Shown here piece by piece: positions 19,006-26,362 of a stretch of DNA of 64,000 bases (position 1 is the first letter of the stretch; every line of letters begins with the position of its first letter). Location: positions 186,001-250,000 of the forward strand of contig NZ_QJJK01000005.1 of the NCBI RefSeq assembly GCF_003201475.1, read 5' to 3'. Source of the DNA: Chelatococcus asaccharovorans. GTDB lineage: Bacteria > Pseudomonadota > Alphaproteobacteria > Rhizobiales > Beijerinckiaceae. The position numbers were made by a program, and so were the translations under genes. Under the pieces are notes generated by a model that had not been told where the DNA came from, did not search any database, and worked only from the letters and a program-made list of their open reading frames with translations.

Positions 19006-19092
19006 GAGATCTCCCATGAGATCTGCCAGGAGATCTGCCATGAGATCTGCCCAGGAGATCTACCCATGAGATCTACCATGAGCTCTACCCAT
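19006..19092. repeat. Minisatellite B: seven 12-13-bp units
   Basis: Seven units of the form GAGATCTNCC(C)A(T/G) run without interruption from 19006 to 19092. They start at 19006, 19018, 19030, 19042, 19055, 19068 and 19080. Most contain the palindrome AGATCT. The array lies in the gap between the divergent tesB and UbiH-type genes, about 90 bp from the tesB start, so it overlaps probable promoter DNA. Confidence 0.85.
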
Positions 19093-19310
19093 GTGCGCCT
19101 GACGGGTGGGAGCGTCAAGCGCAGGCCGCGCATGCCCCGGAAGGGACGCGTCCCGATGCCATGGTTCGGTTCGCCGCGAAAGATGCTAGAGGCTGTCGGG
19201 ACCTGCCGCGCCGCGCCATTGATCCGAGACAAAGGTGATGGTCGCTGCGCAGGCGAATAGCCTTTGGTAGAATGGTGAGATGATGGCGGGCAACACACAG
19301 CAGGCGGTTC

Positions 19311-19370
19311 CACGGCCCAAAACCCCACGGCCCAAAACCCCACTGCCCGAGACCCCAATGCCCATGACGG
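19311..19370. repeat. Minisatellite C: four 15-bp units at the start of the UbiH-type gene
   Basis: Four units of 15 bp (CACGGCCCAAAACCC twice, then two diverged copies) run from 19311 to 19370. If translation starts at 19280 they encode PRPKT-PRPKT-PLPET-PMPMT. If it starts at 19358 or 19364 most of the array is 5' untranslated. The last unit contains both of the later ATG codons. Confidence 0.82.
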
Positions 19371-20563
19371 ATGTCACGATCGCCGGAGGTGGCATTGTGG
19401 GCCTCAGCCTCGCGATGGCGCTGCGGCGGGGTGCCGGTCTTTCGGTGCAGGTCATTGATCCCCTGCCCGCCGGCAAGGACATCGGACGTGCCTCGGCCGT
19501 CGCGGCGGGCGCCCAGCGCATGCTGGCCGAGCTTGGTGTCTGGGATGCGATCGCACCCGCCGCGCAGCCCGTATCCCGGATGGTGGTGACCGACAGTCGT
19601 CTGAGCGACCCCGTGCGCCAGGCCTTCATCACCTTCGACGGCGCGATCGCCCCGGACGAGCCCTTCGCCTATATCATCGAGAACGCGGTCGTCACAAACG
19701 CCCTGCGCGACGCGGCCCACGCCGCGGGCGTCGTCTCGGCCGCGACCGCCGTCAAGGGTTTCGCAACGCGCGGCGCCGGAGTGGATCTCACCCTCGCCGA
19801 CGGGAGCAGGCAGCGCACAGCCCTGCTTGTCGCGGCCGATGGCGCGCGTTCGGCGCTGCGCTCCTATGCCGGCATCCCCTGGAGCGGCCATGACTATGAC
19901 CAGTCCGGCATCGTCGCGACCGTCGCGCATGAACGGCCGCATGACGGTTGCGCGGTCCAGCATTTCCTGCCGCCGGGACCCTTCGCCCGGCTGCCTTTGA
20001 CCGGCAACCGCTCCTCCATCGTCTGGACGGAGCGACGGGCTGACGCGGAGGCCCTGCTGGCGCTCGACGCGGACGACGTCGTCGACGAACTCGAGCGCCG
20101 CTTCGGCCTCGATCTCGGGCGCCTGACACTGGAAACGGAGCTGCGCGCATTCCCGCTGGGCGTCGGGATGGCGCGCCGCTTTGTCGGGGACCGCTTCGCG
20201 CTCGTCGGCGACGCCGCACATCTCGTGCATCCCCTGGCGGGACTTGGTCTCAATCTCGGCCTGCGTGACGTAGCCGTGCTCGCCGAGGCCATCGTCGACC
20301 ATGCGCGCCTGGGTCTCCCGCCCGGCGATGCCACGGTGCTGGAGCGTTACCAGCGGGCACGGCGATTCGATACGCTGACGCTCGGCATCGCGACGGACGG
20401 CCTCAACCGGCTGTTCTCCAATGATCGGCTGCCGTTTCGGCTCGCGCGCGACCTTGGCCTCGGCATCGTCGACCGGATGCCCGGGCTGAAGAATTTCTTC
20501 ATCCGCGAGGCGGCGGGCGTCGTCGGCGCCGTGCCGCGGCTGATGCGCGGCGAGCCACTCTGA
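19364..20563 (+). CDS. UbiH/COQ6-family FAD-dependent hydroxylase
   Basis: This 399-residue flavoprotein monooxygenase hydroxylates the ring of a ubiquinone precursor, or a similar aromatic. The Rossmann start MTDVTIAGGGIVGLSLAMAL binds FAD. Later motifs are LLVAADGARSALR (DG motif), RFALVGDAAHLVHPLAGLGL (GD motif) and LGLRDVAVLAEA. Sequence alone does not separate UbiH, UbiF, UbiI or UbiL. The start at 19364 is preferred because family similarity begins at once; in-frame ATGs at 19358 and 19280 would add up to 28 residues coded mainly by minisatellite C. Confidence 0.85.
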   Translation: MTDVTIAGGGIVGLSLAMALRRGAGLSVQVIDPLPAGKDIGRASAVAAGAQRMLAELGVWDAIAPAAQPVSRMVVTDSRLSDPVRQAFITFDGAIAPDEPFAYIIENAVVTNALRDAAHAAGVVSAATAVKGFATRGAGVDLTLADGSRQRTALLVAADGARSALRSYAGIPWSGHDYDQSGIVATVAHERPHDGCAVQHFLPPGPFARLPLTGNRSSIVWTERRADAEALLALDADDVVDELERRFGLDLGRLTLETELRAFPLGVGMARRFVGDRFALVGDAAHLVHPLAGLGLNLGLRDVAVLAEAIVDHARLGLPPGDATVLERYQRARRFDTLTLGIATDGLNRLFSNDRLPFRLARDLGLGIVDRMPGLKNFFIREAAGVVGAVPRLMRGEPL

Positions 20564-20638
20564 TCGCGAGGCGTCAGCGACAGACGAAGGCGATTCCGGA
20601 TTGGGAGCGTCCGTCGGAGAATGGGCAGCAGCGCCGTT

Positions 20639-20872
20639 TCACTCGATGGAGCGGGCCTCTTCCGGCAGCATGATCGGGATGCCGTCCCGGATAGGATAGG
20701 CGAGCTTCGCCGGCCGGCTTATGAGCTCCTGACGTGCAGCATCATATTCCAGATTTGCCTTGGTCAGAGGACACACAAGGATCTCGAGGAGCTTGGGGTC
20801 AACCCGCGTGCCTTCGGCTACGGAAGGCTCATCGCTGGCGGGGTTGGCCGGGGACGTCGGTTCGTTGGTCAT
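20639..20872 (-). CDS. Trm112-family (YcaR/UPF0434-like) small protein
   Basis: This 77-residue protein has a Trm112-like fold signature: [21 protein letters not shown], then [18 protein letters not shown]. In eukaryotes and archaea Trm112 activates methyltransferases; the bacterial short forms have no firmly established role. Bacterial homologues often have one CP motif, as here, rather than a full zinc site. It starts 6 bp after the Lon-domain gene stop and is almost certainly co-transcribed with that gene and cnoX. Confidence 0.85.
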   Translation of the reverse strand: MTNEPTSPANPASDEPSVAEGTRVDPKLLEILVCPLTKANLEYDAARQELISRPAKLAYPIRDGIPIMLPEEARSIE

Positions 20873-20878
20873 GGAAGC

Positions 20879-21544
20879 TCACTGCAATGTCGTATCAGGA
20901 TTTCCGGATTCGCGTACCAGTTCGATTTCGGTGATCGCGATCAGCATTTCGGCCCGGCTCTTGAGATCAGGCGCTTCAAGCAGCGCCTGCTTCTCGCGTG
21001 GGCCGAACGGACTCATCATGGAGAGCGCATTCACGAGTGCCTCGTTGGGCGCTTCGTTGATGCCCTTCCAGTCCACCTTGAGGTCATTGGCCTCGGCGAA
21101 TTCCCTCAGCGTGCGGATCACGCCCGCGCGGTCAGTCTCGGCTTCCCCGGCGCGTGGCTCAAAATCCACCTTGAACGGCTCATAATCGACCCGCGCCTGG
21201 CGATAGGGCGTTGCGACGGTCAACTCCTCGACCACCCGGAAACGCGAAACACCCGTCAGGGAGATCACGTAGCGCCCATCGCCCGCCTCGGCAAACTGGG
21301 TGATTCGCCCCGCGCAGCCCACCGGATAGAGCCGCGGTATCGCCGCCTCCTCTTCGTCATCCGGCTGAATCATCCCGATCACACGATGCGTGGCGATCGC
21401 CTCGTCGATCATCGCGACATAGCGGGGTTCGAAAATGTTCAGCGGCAATTGCCCACGCGGCAGAAGCAGCGCGCCGGCCAGCGGAAAGAGCGGGACGACA
21501 GCGGGGCAATCCTTTGGACCACGGTAGGTCTGGTGAGTTGACAT
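20879..21544 (-). CDS. Lon substrate-binding-domain protein (no protease domain)
   Basis: This 221-residue protein consists of the Lon N-terminal substrate-binding (LAN/PUA-like) domain only: VVPLFPLAGALLLPRGQLPLNIFEPRY, IGMIQPD, LYPVGCAGRITQF and GRYVISLTGVSRFRV. The ATPase and protease parts of Lon are absent. The family is widespread in alphaproteobacteria next to cnoX and the Trm112-like gene, as here, hinting at a proteostasis role, which is inference. The start at 21544 (MSTHQTYRG) is preferred to an in-frame ATG four codons earlier. Confidence 0.87.
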   Translation of the reverse strand: MSTHQTYRGPKDCPAVVPLFPLAGALLLPRGQLPLNIFEPRYVAMIDEAIATHRVIGMIQPDDEEEAAIPRLYPVGCAGRITQFAEAGDGRYVISLTGVSRFRVVEELTVATPYRQARVDYEPFKVDFEPRAGEAETDRAGVIRTLREFAEANDLKVDWKGINEAPNEALVNALSMMSPFGPREKQALLEAPDLKSRAEMLIAITEIELVRESGNPDTTLQ

Positions 21545-21620
21545 CTCGATCAGCACCTAAATGTTCAATGCCGATGCCGATCGCGGGCCGCGCCACGATG
21601 AGCGGCGAAGCCGGTTGGCA

Positions 21621-22517
21621 TCAGGCAAACAGCAATGATGACAGCCGCCGACGCCCCGCCAGCGTTGCCTCATCCATCGGCCCCCAGGCCTCGAAGAACT
21701 GCAGGAGCTGCTTGCGCGCGCCGTCGTCGTTCCATGTGCGGTCCCGACGAAAGATTTCGAGCAACTGATCGGCTGCCTCCTCGCGCTTACCCTTCGCGTT
21801 CAGGGCCAGAGCAAGGTCGAAGCGCGCCTGATGATCGAGCGGATTTGCGGCCAGCCGCTGTTCGAACTCGGCGAGGTCACCCAGGGAGGCAGCCTGCTCG
21901 GCGAGCTCGAGAGCGGCGCGCGCCGCCGCGATAGCAGGGTCGCCGGCCTTGTCGGCAGGCACCATGTCGAGAAAACGCCGCGCGCCTTCAAGGTCATCGA
22001 GCTCCACATGGAGCCTGGCCAGCGCCGCGATGGCGCGAGCGTTGTCGGGCTCCTGGGCCAGCGCCTCGGCATAGAGGCCGGCCGCGCCGGCCGCATCCCC
22101 TGCCGCGGCAAGCTGGTCCGCCTCGTCGAGCAGTTCGGCGATTGGACCCGGCCCGAGCGGCCCCACGAGACGCTCGATGAAGGCCTTGACCTGGCTTTCG
22201 GGCAACGCGCCGACAAAACCGTCGGCCGGCTGGCCGCGGCTGAAGGCAATGACGGCTGGAATGGACTGGATGCCGAGCTGGCCGGGGATCTGCGGGTGCT
22301 CGTCGATATTGAGCTTGACCAGCTTCACCTTGCCTTGCGCCGCATTCACGGCCTTCTCGATAACCGGCCCGAGCTGTTTGCAGGGTCCGCACCACGGTGC
22401 CCAGAAATCCACCAGAACCGGCTGGCGCATCGACTCCGCGATCACATCCTGCCGGAAATCCGCGGTGGTTGTGTCCTTCACCAGGGGATCGGCCTGGCCG
22501 GTCGTATCTGCGAGCAT
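21621..22517 (-). CDS. cnoX: Thioredoxin-TPR co-chaperone CnoX (YbbN)
   Basis: This 298-residue protein has a thioredoxin domain (about 20-125) with an intact WCGPC active site, then TPR-like helices (about 135-290). CnoX is a holdase that protects proteins from oxidative damage and passes them to GroEL/DnaK; E. coli CnoX has lost the redox site, whereas this one keeps both cysteines. The start at 22517 (MLADTTGQ) has a GAGGA ribosome site; similarity begins close after. It leads the unit with the Lon-domain and Trm112-like genes. Confidence 0.88.
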   Translation of the reverse strand: MLADTTGQADPLVKDTTTADFRQDVIAESMRQPVLVDFWAPWCGPCKQLGPVIEKAVNAAQGKVKLVKLNIDEHPQIPGQLGIQSIPAVIAFSRGQPADGFVGALPESQVKAFIERLVGPLGPGPIAELLDEADQLAAAGDAAGAAGLYAEALAQEPDNARAIAALARLHVELDDLEGARRFLDMVPADKAGDPAIAAARAALELAEQAASLGDLAEFEQRLAANPLDHQARFDLALALNAKGKREEAADQLLEIFRRDRTWNDDGARKQLLQFFEAWGPMDEATLAGRRRLSSLLFA

Positions 22518-23017
22518 GAAGTCCTCATCTCTCCTAGTGCATCCCGCGGGCACACCCCCGGACGCCATCCTCACCTGACGAGCGATCGCATTTCATCGCA
22601 TGCGAACCCCATGCGGCTCCCGCCCATGATTCGCTGACTCATCAAACAAGTCACCGCATAAGTCCACCCGATAACGCAAACTGAACCGATGTCCGATGAC
22701 CCATGCCGCACGGAGGCCTCATTTCAGATAGGAAGCCACGGCCATTCCGCAACAGCAGCAGGCCCCGCCGCCCGCCATGTGGACGGCCCCGCCCCCTTGC
22801 GGGACCGCTCGGAGCGATTCGCGCGGTCCTGCGTGATCACCGCGTGACCTGCGGCCGGTCGCAGGATTTCCAGGCAGATCCCTTGGGGGGCGCCATGGAA
22901 AGCCGACGGGTCAAAACACATCTTACCGCTGCCCCGCAAGGTGACCCAAGTTCATCCCATGCGCGACAGTCCAGGTGTGACAGTCCAGGCGTGACAGCAA
23001 AAACGCGACATCGCATC
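22518..23017. other. 500-bp gap upstream of cnoX and the four-Cys gene
   Basis: I see no gene in this stretch. It contains the cnoX upstream region, GC-rich unremarkable sequence, and minisatellite D at 22963-23010. Confidence 0.5.
22963..23010. repeat. Minisatellite D: three to four 14-bp units
   Basis: Units GCGACAGTCCAGGT (22963-22976), GTGACAGTCCAGGC (22977-22990), GTGACAGCAAAAAC (22991-23004) and the start of a fourth (GCGACA) follow directly on one another. The array ends a few bases before the promoter of the four-Cys gene. Confidence 0.75.
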
Positions 23018-23045
23018 TTGACCGATTCTAAATTATAATTATTCT
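23018..23045 (+). promoter_or_regulatory. Candidate sigma-70-type promoter of the four-Cys gene
   Basis: TTGACC (23018-23023), 16 bp, then TATTCT (23040-23045), in a short AT-rich patch that contrasts with the surroundings. Two ATTCTAA half-sites flank a central TTATAATT. The gene starts at 23097. Confidence 0.55.
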
Positions 23046-23096
23046 AATGAAAGATTGATCGTCCGGCGTTACGCTGCGAAATGGAGTTTGCAAACC

Positions 23097-23306
23097 ATGG
23101 ATATGACCACGTCCTGCACGAGCTGCATCTTCTTTGACAACCATGCCGCCAATGGCAAGGCTCCGGCTGCCGACGCGGGTCTGTGCCGCTTCAATCCCCC
23201 GGTCTCGCAGCCCGGCCCTGACGCCCATGGCCTCTGGCCCGTCGTCACCACCAATGACTGGTGCGGGCATTTCACGGCGCAGCGCCAGACGAGCCGCGCG
23301 GCCTGA
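23097..23306 (+). CDS. Small conserved four-Cys protein (putative metal-binding)
   Basis: This 69-residue protein begins MDMTTSCTSCIFFDNHAA. It has four cysteines: a CTSC pair near residues 7-10, Cys in GLCRFNPP, and Cys in DWCGHF. The conserved aromatic and Pro pattern (HGLWPVV) suggests a compact zinc- or iron-sulfur-binding fold. I recall similar unannotated proteins in Hyphomicrobiales, but no function. The start at 23097 has GGAG ten bases upstream. It is monocistronic: its own promoter candidate is at 23018 and a strong terminator at 23331. Confidence 0.78.
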   Translation: MDMTTSCTSCIFFDNHAANGKAPAADAGLCRFNPPVSQPGPDAHGLWPVVTTNDWCGHFTAQRQTSRAA

Positions 23307-23330
23307 TGTCCTGACCGCGCTCAAACGGAA

Positions 23331-23368
23331 AAGCCCGCCGCTGGGTCCAGCGGCGGGCTTTTTTTTTT
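23331..23368 (+). terminator. Strong intrinsic terminator after the four-Cys gene
   Basis: Perfect arms GCCCGCCGCTG (23333-23343) and CAGCGGCGGGC (23348-23358) with loop GGTC are followed by ten T residues (23359-23368). Four A residues on the other side may let it also serve tonB, which ends 8 bp beyond. Confidence 0.93.
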
Positions 23369-23375
23369 GCGAGAG

Positions 23376-24359
23376 CTACCTCAGGTTGAACACGAGCGGT
23401 ACCGAAAGGGACACGGTCGCGCCCCGGATCTCCGGCGGAGGCGCCGGGACCGGACTTGATCGCTGCAAGGTGGCCACTGCCTCCTGATCAATCATCGACG
23501 ATCCCGAACCCCTTGCGAGCCTTGCCGATAAAACCCGCCCGGCCCGATCGATTGTGAAAGCAACGTAAGCCGTGCCGCGTTGATTTCGCTCCAGCGCCTC
23601 GCGTGGATAGCGCTGGTGACGTTTCAAATGCGCACTGAGAAGGCTTTTCCACGTCGCGGGCGCTTGCGACGGCGCTTGCGTCACGCCTTGTGACGGCGCG
23701 GCAGCGGTCTGTCCGCGTGGCGCATCATGGGTCGGCGGCGCCGAGGTTCGGTCCGCGCGCTTATCCCTGCGCTCGACCTCACGACGGCGCTCGACGCGAC
23801 GGATCTTCGGCGGTTCTTTCTTTTCGGCTTTCTTCACCTCCTTCTTGATCTCCTTGGGCGGAGGCGGAGGTGGTGCCGGCGGCGTCAGGACAGCCGCGGC
23901 ATTGGGCACGTCCGGCAGCTCCGGCACATGGATATCCTGCGCCTCCACGACGGGGCGCGGCGGCGCGGGCTCTGGCGGCACAGGCTCCATCTCCGGCGGA
24001 GACGGTACTGGCTCAGGCGCAGGTGGAGGTGGCTCAGGCGGAGGCGGGAGCGGTTCCGTCTCCGGCGCTTCGACGGGCGGCTCGATCGGCCTCTCCGGCT
24101 CGGGCTCGGCTTCCGCCATCTGCGGCCCGGCTTCCGTTTCCGAAGGGGCCTCAGGGGACAGGGGAAGCGGCGCGAGCTCGATCAATACGGCGGCGCCGGT
24201 CGGATCGCTCGGGCCGGGGTCCTTCGGCCATTGCATCACGCCCCAGGCGCCGGCCACATGCGCGGTGGCAACCAGCACCGCGGCAAGCCCCCAGCGAGCG
24301 GCCTGACGCGTCGTCCCCTCTTCCCAACGGAAGGAGCCCGAGGACAGATGCGCACTCAC
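23376..24359 (-). CDS. TonB family energy-transducing protein
   Basis: This 327-residue protein has an N-terminal membrane anchor (about 24-42), a long Pro/Glu-rich periplasm-spanning region (about 70-165), a Lys/Arg-rich stretch, and a C-terminal TonB domain (HQRYPREALERNQRGTAYVA … SARLARGSGSSMIDQEA). It transmits proton-motive force from ExbBD to outer-membrane receptors. The start is GTG, overlapping the exbD stop (GTGA), so translation is coupled. With exbB and exbD it forms one minus-strand operon; no TonB-dependent receptor is in the window. Confidence 0.88.
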   Translation of the reverse strand: MSAHLSSGSFRWEEGTTRQAARWGLAAVLVATAHVAGAWGVMQWPKDPGPSDPTGAAVLIELAPLPLSPEAPSETEAGPQMAEAEPEPERPIEPPVEAPETEPLPPPPEPPPPAPEPVPSPPEMEPVPPEPAPPRPVVEAQDIHVPELPDVPNAAAVLTPPAPPPPPPKEIKKEVKKAEKKEPPKIRRVERRREVERRDKRADRTSAPPTHDAPRGQTAAAPSQGVTQAPSQAPATWKSLLSAHLKRHQRYPREALERNQRGTAYVAFTIDRAGRVLSARLARGSGSSMIDQEAVATLQRSSPVPAPPPEIRGATVSLSVPLVFNLR

Positions 24360-24868
24360 CGAGCCGCCCCGGAACCGACCTCAGGCGGAACGTTCGCGGC
24401 GGCGGGAGACGTGCCCTGACCTGATGTACCTTGATCCGGTGAACCTTGATTCGGCGCCGCCTCCAGGCCAACCAGGCCGATCTTGAGATAGCCGGCCGAT
24501 CGCAGGAGGTTCATCACCTCCATCACATCGCCATACGGCACCACCTTGTCGGCGCGTACAAAGATGCGTTCCTCACGGTTGTTCTGGGTCTGCGCGTCGA
24601 GCGCCATCGGGAGCAGGCCGCGCTCGATGGGTGTGTCGCCGAGGGCGAGCGTCAGGTCTTCCTTGACGGTCAGGAAAAGCGGCTTTTCCGGGCGCGGCTG
24701 GGGCCGCGCGTTCGAGGCCGGCAGATCCACCGCCACGTCGACCGTCGAAAGCGGCGCAGCCACCATGAAAATGATCAGCAGAACCAGCATCACGTCGATG
24801 AAGGGCGTGACATTGATCTCGTGGTTGTCGGCGAGTTCCTCGTCGCCATGATCCAGCCGGACACCCAT
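24356..24868 (-). CDS. exbD: Biopolymer transport protein ExbD
   Basis: This 170-residue protein has one N-terminal membrane helix carrying the essential proton-path Asp25 in NVTPFIDVMLVLLIIFMV. A periplasmic ExbD/TolR domain (about 45-140) follows, with VFVRADKVVPYGDVMEVM-type conservation. The last 30 residues are a low-complexity Gly/Ser/Gln tail partly coded by minisatellite E. It lies 6 bp after exbB and overlaps tonB by 4 bp, so the three are one transcription unit. Genome position beside tonB, not tolA, favours ExbD over TolR. Confidence 0.88.
   Translation of the reverse strand: MGVRLDHGDEELADNHEINVTPFIDVMLVLLIIFMVAAPLSTVDVAVDLPASNARPQPRPEKPLFLTVKEDLTLALGDTPIERGLLPMALDAQTQNNREERIFVRADKVVPYGDVMEVMNLLRSAGYLKIGLVGLEAAPNQGSPDQGTSGQGTSPAAANVPPEVGSGAAR
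24411..24455. repeat. Minisatellite E: three 15-bp units inside the exbD 3' end
   Basis: Units GTGCCCTGACCTGAT, GTACCTTGATCCGGT and GAACCTTGATTCGGC (24411-24455) lie in the exbD coding sequence on the opposite strand. They encode a GSPDQ/GTSGQ-type pentapeptide tail outside the conserved ExbD domain. Confidence 0.65.
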
Positions 24869-24874
24869 GTCGGC

Positions 24875-26092
24875 TCACTCGGCCGCGGCGAAGAGGCTGG
24901 GCTTGCGGCGATGAGGCGCTGCCGCCCGGCGGTCGAGATCGCGCGAGAGATGGCGCATCACTTCGGTCCCCGCATCCGCGAGCAGCGCCCGGTAGCCGGT
25001 GATGCTGCGGGCGAAGACGTTGTAGATGATCACGGCCGGGATCGCCGCGACGAGACCAATGGCCGTCGCCAGGAGCGCTTCCGCGATGCCGGGCGCGACG
25101 ACCGCCAGGTTCGTCGTGTTCGACCTGGCGATGCCGATGAAGGAATTCATGATGCCCCAGACGGTGCCGAACAAGCCGACGAAGGGCGCGGTGGCGCCAA
25201 TGGTCGCGAGAAGTCCCGTCCCGCGCGTCATCAGCCGGCCGGCGCGCGCCTCGATGCGCGACAGCGACGCTGAGGCGCGCTCCTTGATGCCATCGGCAGG
25301 AAGGTCCGCCGAAACATCGTCTTCCTGCTTGGCGGCCTGCACCAGCGCGGCGACCACGTCCTTCCCGAGTTGCGCCGACCGGAGCCTATCCTCTGCCTCG
25401 TCGAGGCTGCGTGCTGCGATGAGACCGCCGAGCGAGCGGCGAACCCGGCGCTTGGCCGCTGCAATCTCGATGCTCTTCGCGAGCCAGACCGTCCAGGTTG
25501 CCAGCGAAGCGAAGGCGAGCCCGATCATGACCGCCTTCACAACGACGTCGGCCTGCATGAACATGCCCCAGGGCGACAGGTCATGCGGCAGCCCGGCAGT
25601 CGTGGCACCTTCCAGGATGCGCTGCTCCGGCAGCGCCGCCTCTCCCGTTGGTGCGGAGACGCTGGCCGACGTCTGTGCCGGAGACGCGGGCGCCTGTCCG
25701 GTGGGGACGCTTTGGCCTTGGGATGGGGCGTAAACCTGCGGCGCCGCTGTCGCAGCTGCAGGCGGCATCGCCACGGGATTCTGTCCTAGCGGCGACGGGC
25801 CAACGGCTGGATGCCCCTGGGGCAGCGGGTTCGACGGGGTACCCGGCCTGTCCTCTTGGGCTCGCAGGGGCTGTTGCGCGGCGAGCGGGCTCAGGCTTGC
25901 GGCGGCGAGCCAGATGGCGCTTGCGAGGATGGCTCTTGCGAGCCCGGTTCTCGCAACGGCCCCCCCGCGAGCGAACCGGTCCGGCCGGGGCATCATGGTC
26001 CACCGGGAGATCATGGCCATCCGCTTCACCACGCCCGCCGCGTCAGGCGAGCGAGAATGATGAAGCGGCGTCAGTCCGTGAATCGCAGGCAT
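24875..26092 (-). CDS. exbB: ExbB/MotA-TolQ family proton channel with long N-terminal extension
   Basis: This protein of about 405 residues has a signal-like hydrophobic N-terminus, a Pro/Gln/Ala-rich periplasmic region (about 80-165) and then the MotA/TolQ/ExbB core. The core has membrane helix one (VVVKAVMIGLAFASLATWTV), and GTVWGIMNSFIGIA and ALLATAIGLVAAIPAVIIYN for helices two and three. It powers TonB with ExbD. The start at 26092 (MPAIHGLTP) has AGGGG 8 bp upstream; ATGs at 26113 and 26017 are alternatives. It heads exbB-exbD-tonB, and an ICE-like iron-control box lies about 240 bp upstream. Confidence 0.85.
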   Translation of the reverse strand: MPAIHGLTPLHHSRSPDAAGVVKRMAMISRWTMMPRPDRFARGGAVARTGLARAILASAIWLAAASLSPLAAQQPLRAQEDRPGTPSNPLPQGHPAVGPSPLGQNPVAMPPAAATAAPQVYAPSQGQSVPTGQAPASPAQTSASVSAPTGEAALPEQRILEGATTAGLPHDLSPWGMFMQADVVVKAVMIGLAFASLATWTVWLAKSIEIAAAKRRVRRSLGGLIAARSLDEAEDRLRSAQLGKDVVAALVQAAKQEDDVSADLPADGIKERASASLSRIEARAGRLMTRGTGLLATIGATAPFVGLFGTVWGIMNSFIGIARSNTTNLAVVAPGIAEALLATAIGLVAAIPAVIIYNVFARSITGYRALLADAGTEVMRHLSRDLDRRAAAPHRRKPSLFAAAE

Positions 26093-26333
26093 GAGCCAGA
26101 CCCCTATTGGCATCTAGAAGATTGGCCACTGGCTGGCTGCCCCGGCCGAAGCGGGAATTGGCTGGCTTGCGGTATGTCTCAGTCGTCGTGAAGCACGGGA
26201 CGCAGTTACCCCTGGTCCTCGCCCGTTCTCACATACGCCAAATATGAGGATTAGGAATAGTCCAAGAGAGCATGATTGCCTAGTTTCTATATCACATTAG
26301 ATATATTCAAAACTATCAACGCCGCTCAATACC

Positions 26334-26348
26334 TTAGAAGACGTCTAA
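26334..26348. promoter_or_regulatory. ICE-like (Irr) iron-regulatory box
   Basis: TTAGAAGACGTCTAA matches TTAGAA-N3-TTCTAA, the core of the Irr-bound iron control element of Rhizobiales as I recall it, with one mismatch. It is in an AT-rich stretch (about 26255-26350) between exbB and the siderophore-interacting gene, 242 bp upstream of the exbB start. A second inverted pair, TAGTTT...AAACTA, lies at 26281-26315. Confidence 0.45.
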
Positions 26349-26362
26349 TATAACGAGGATCA

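Noticed and set aside
19006-19092. CRISPR-like array
   Set aside because: Units are 12-13 bp and contiguous with no spacers, so this is a minisatellite. The same holds for 8814-8903.
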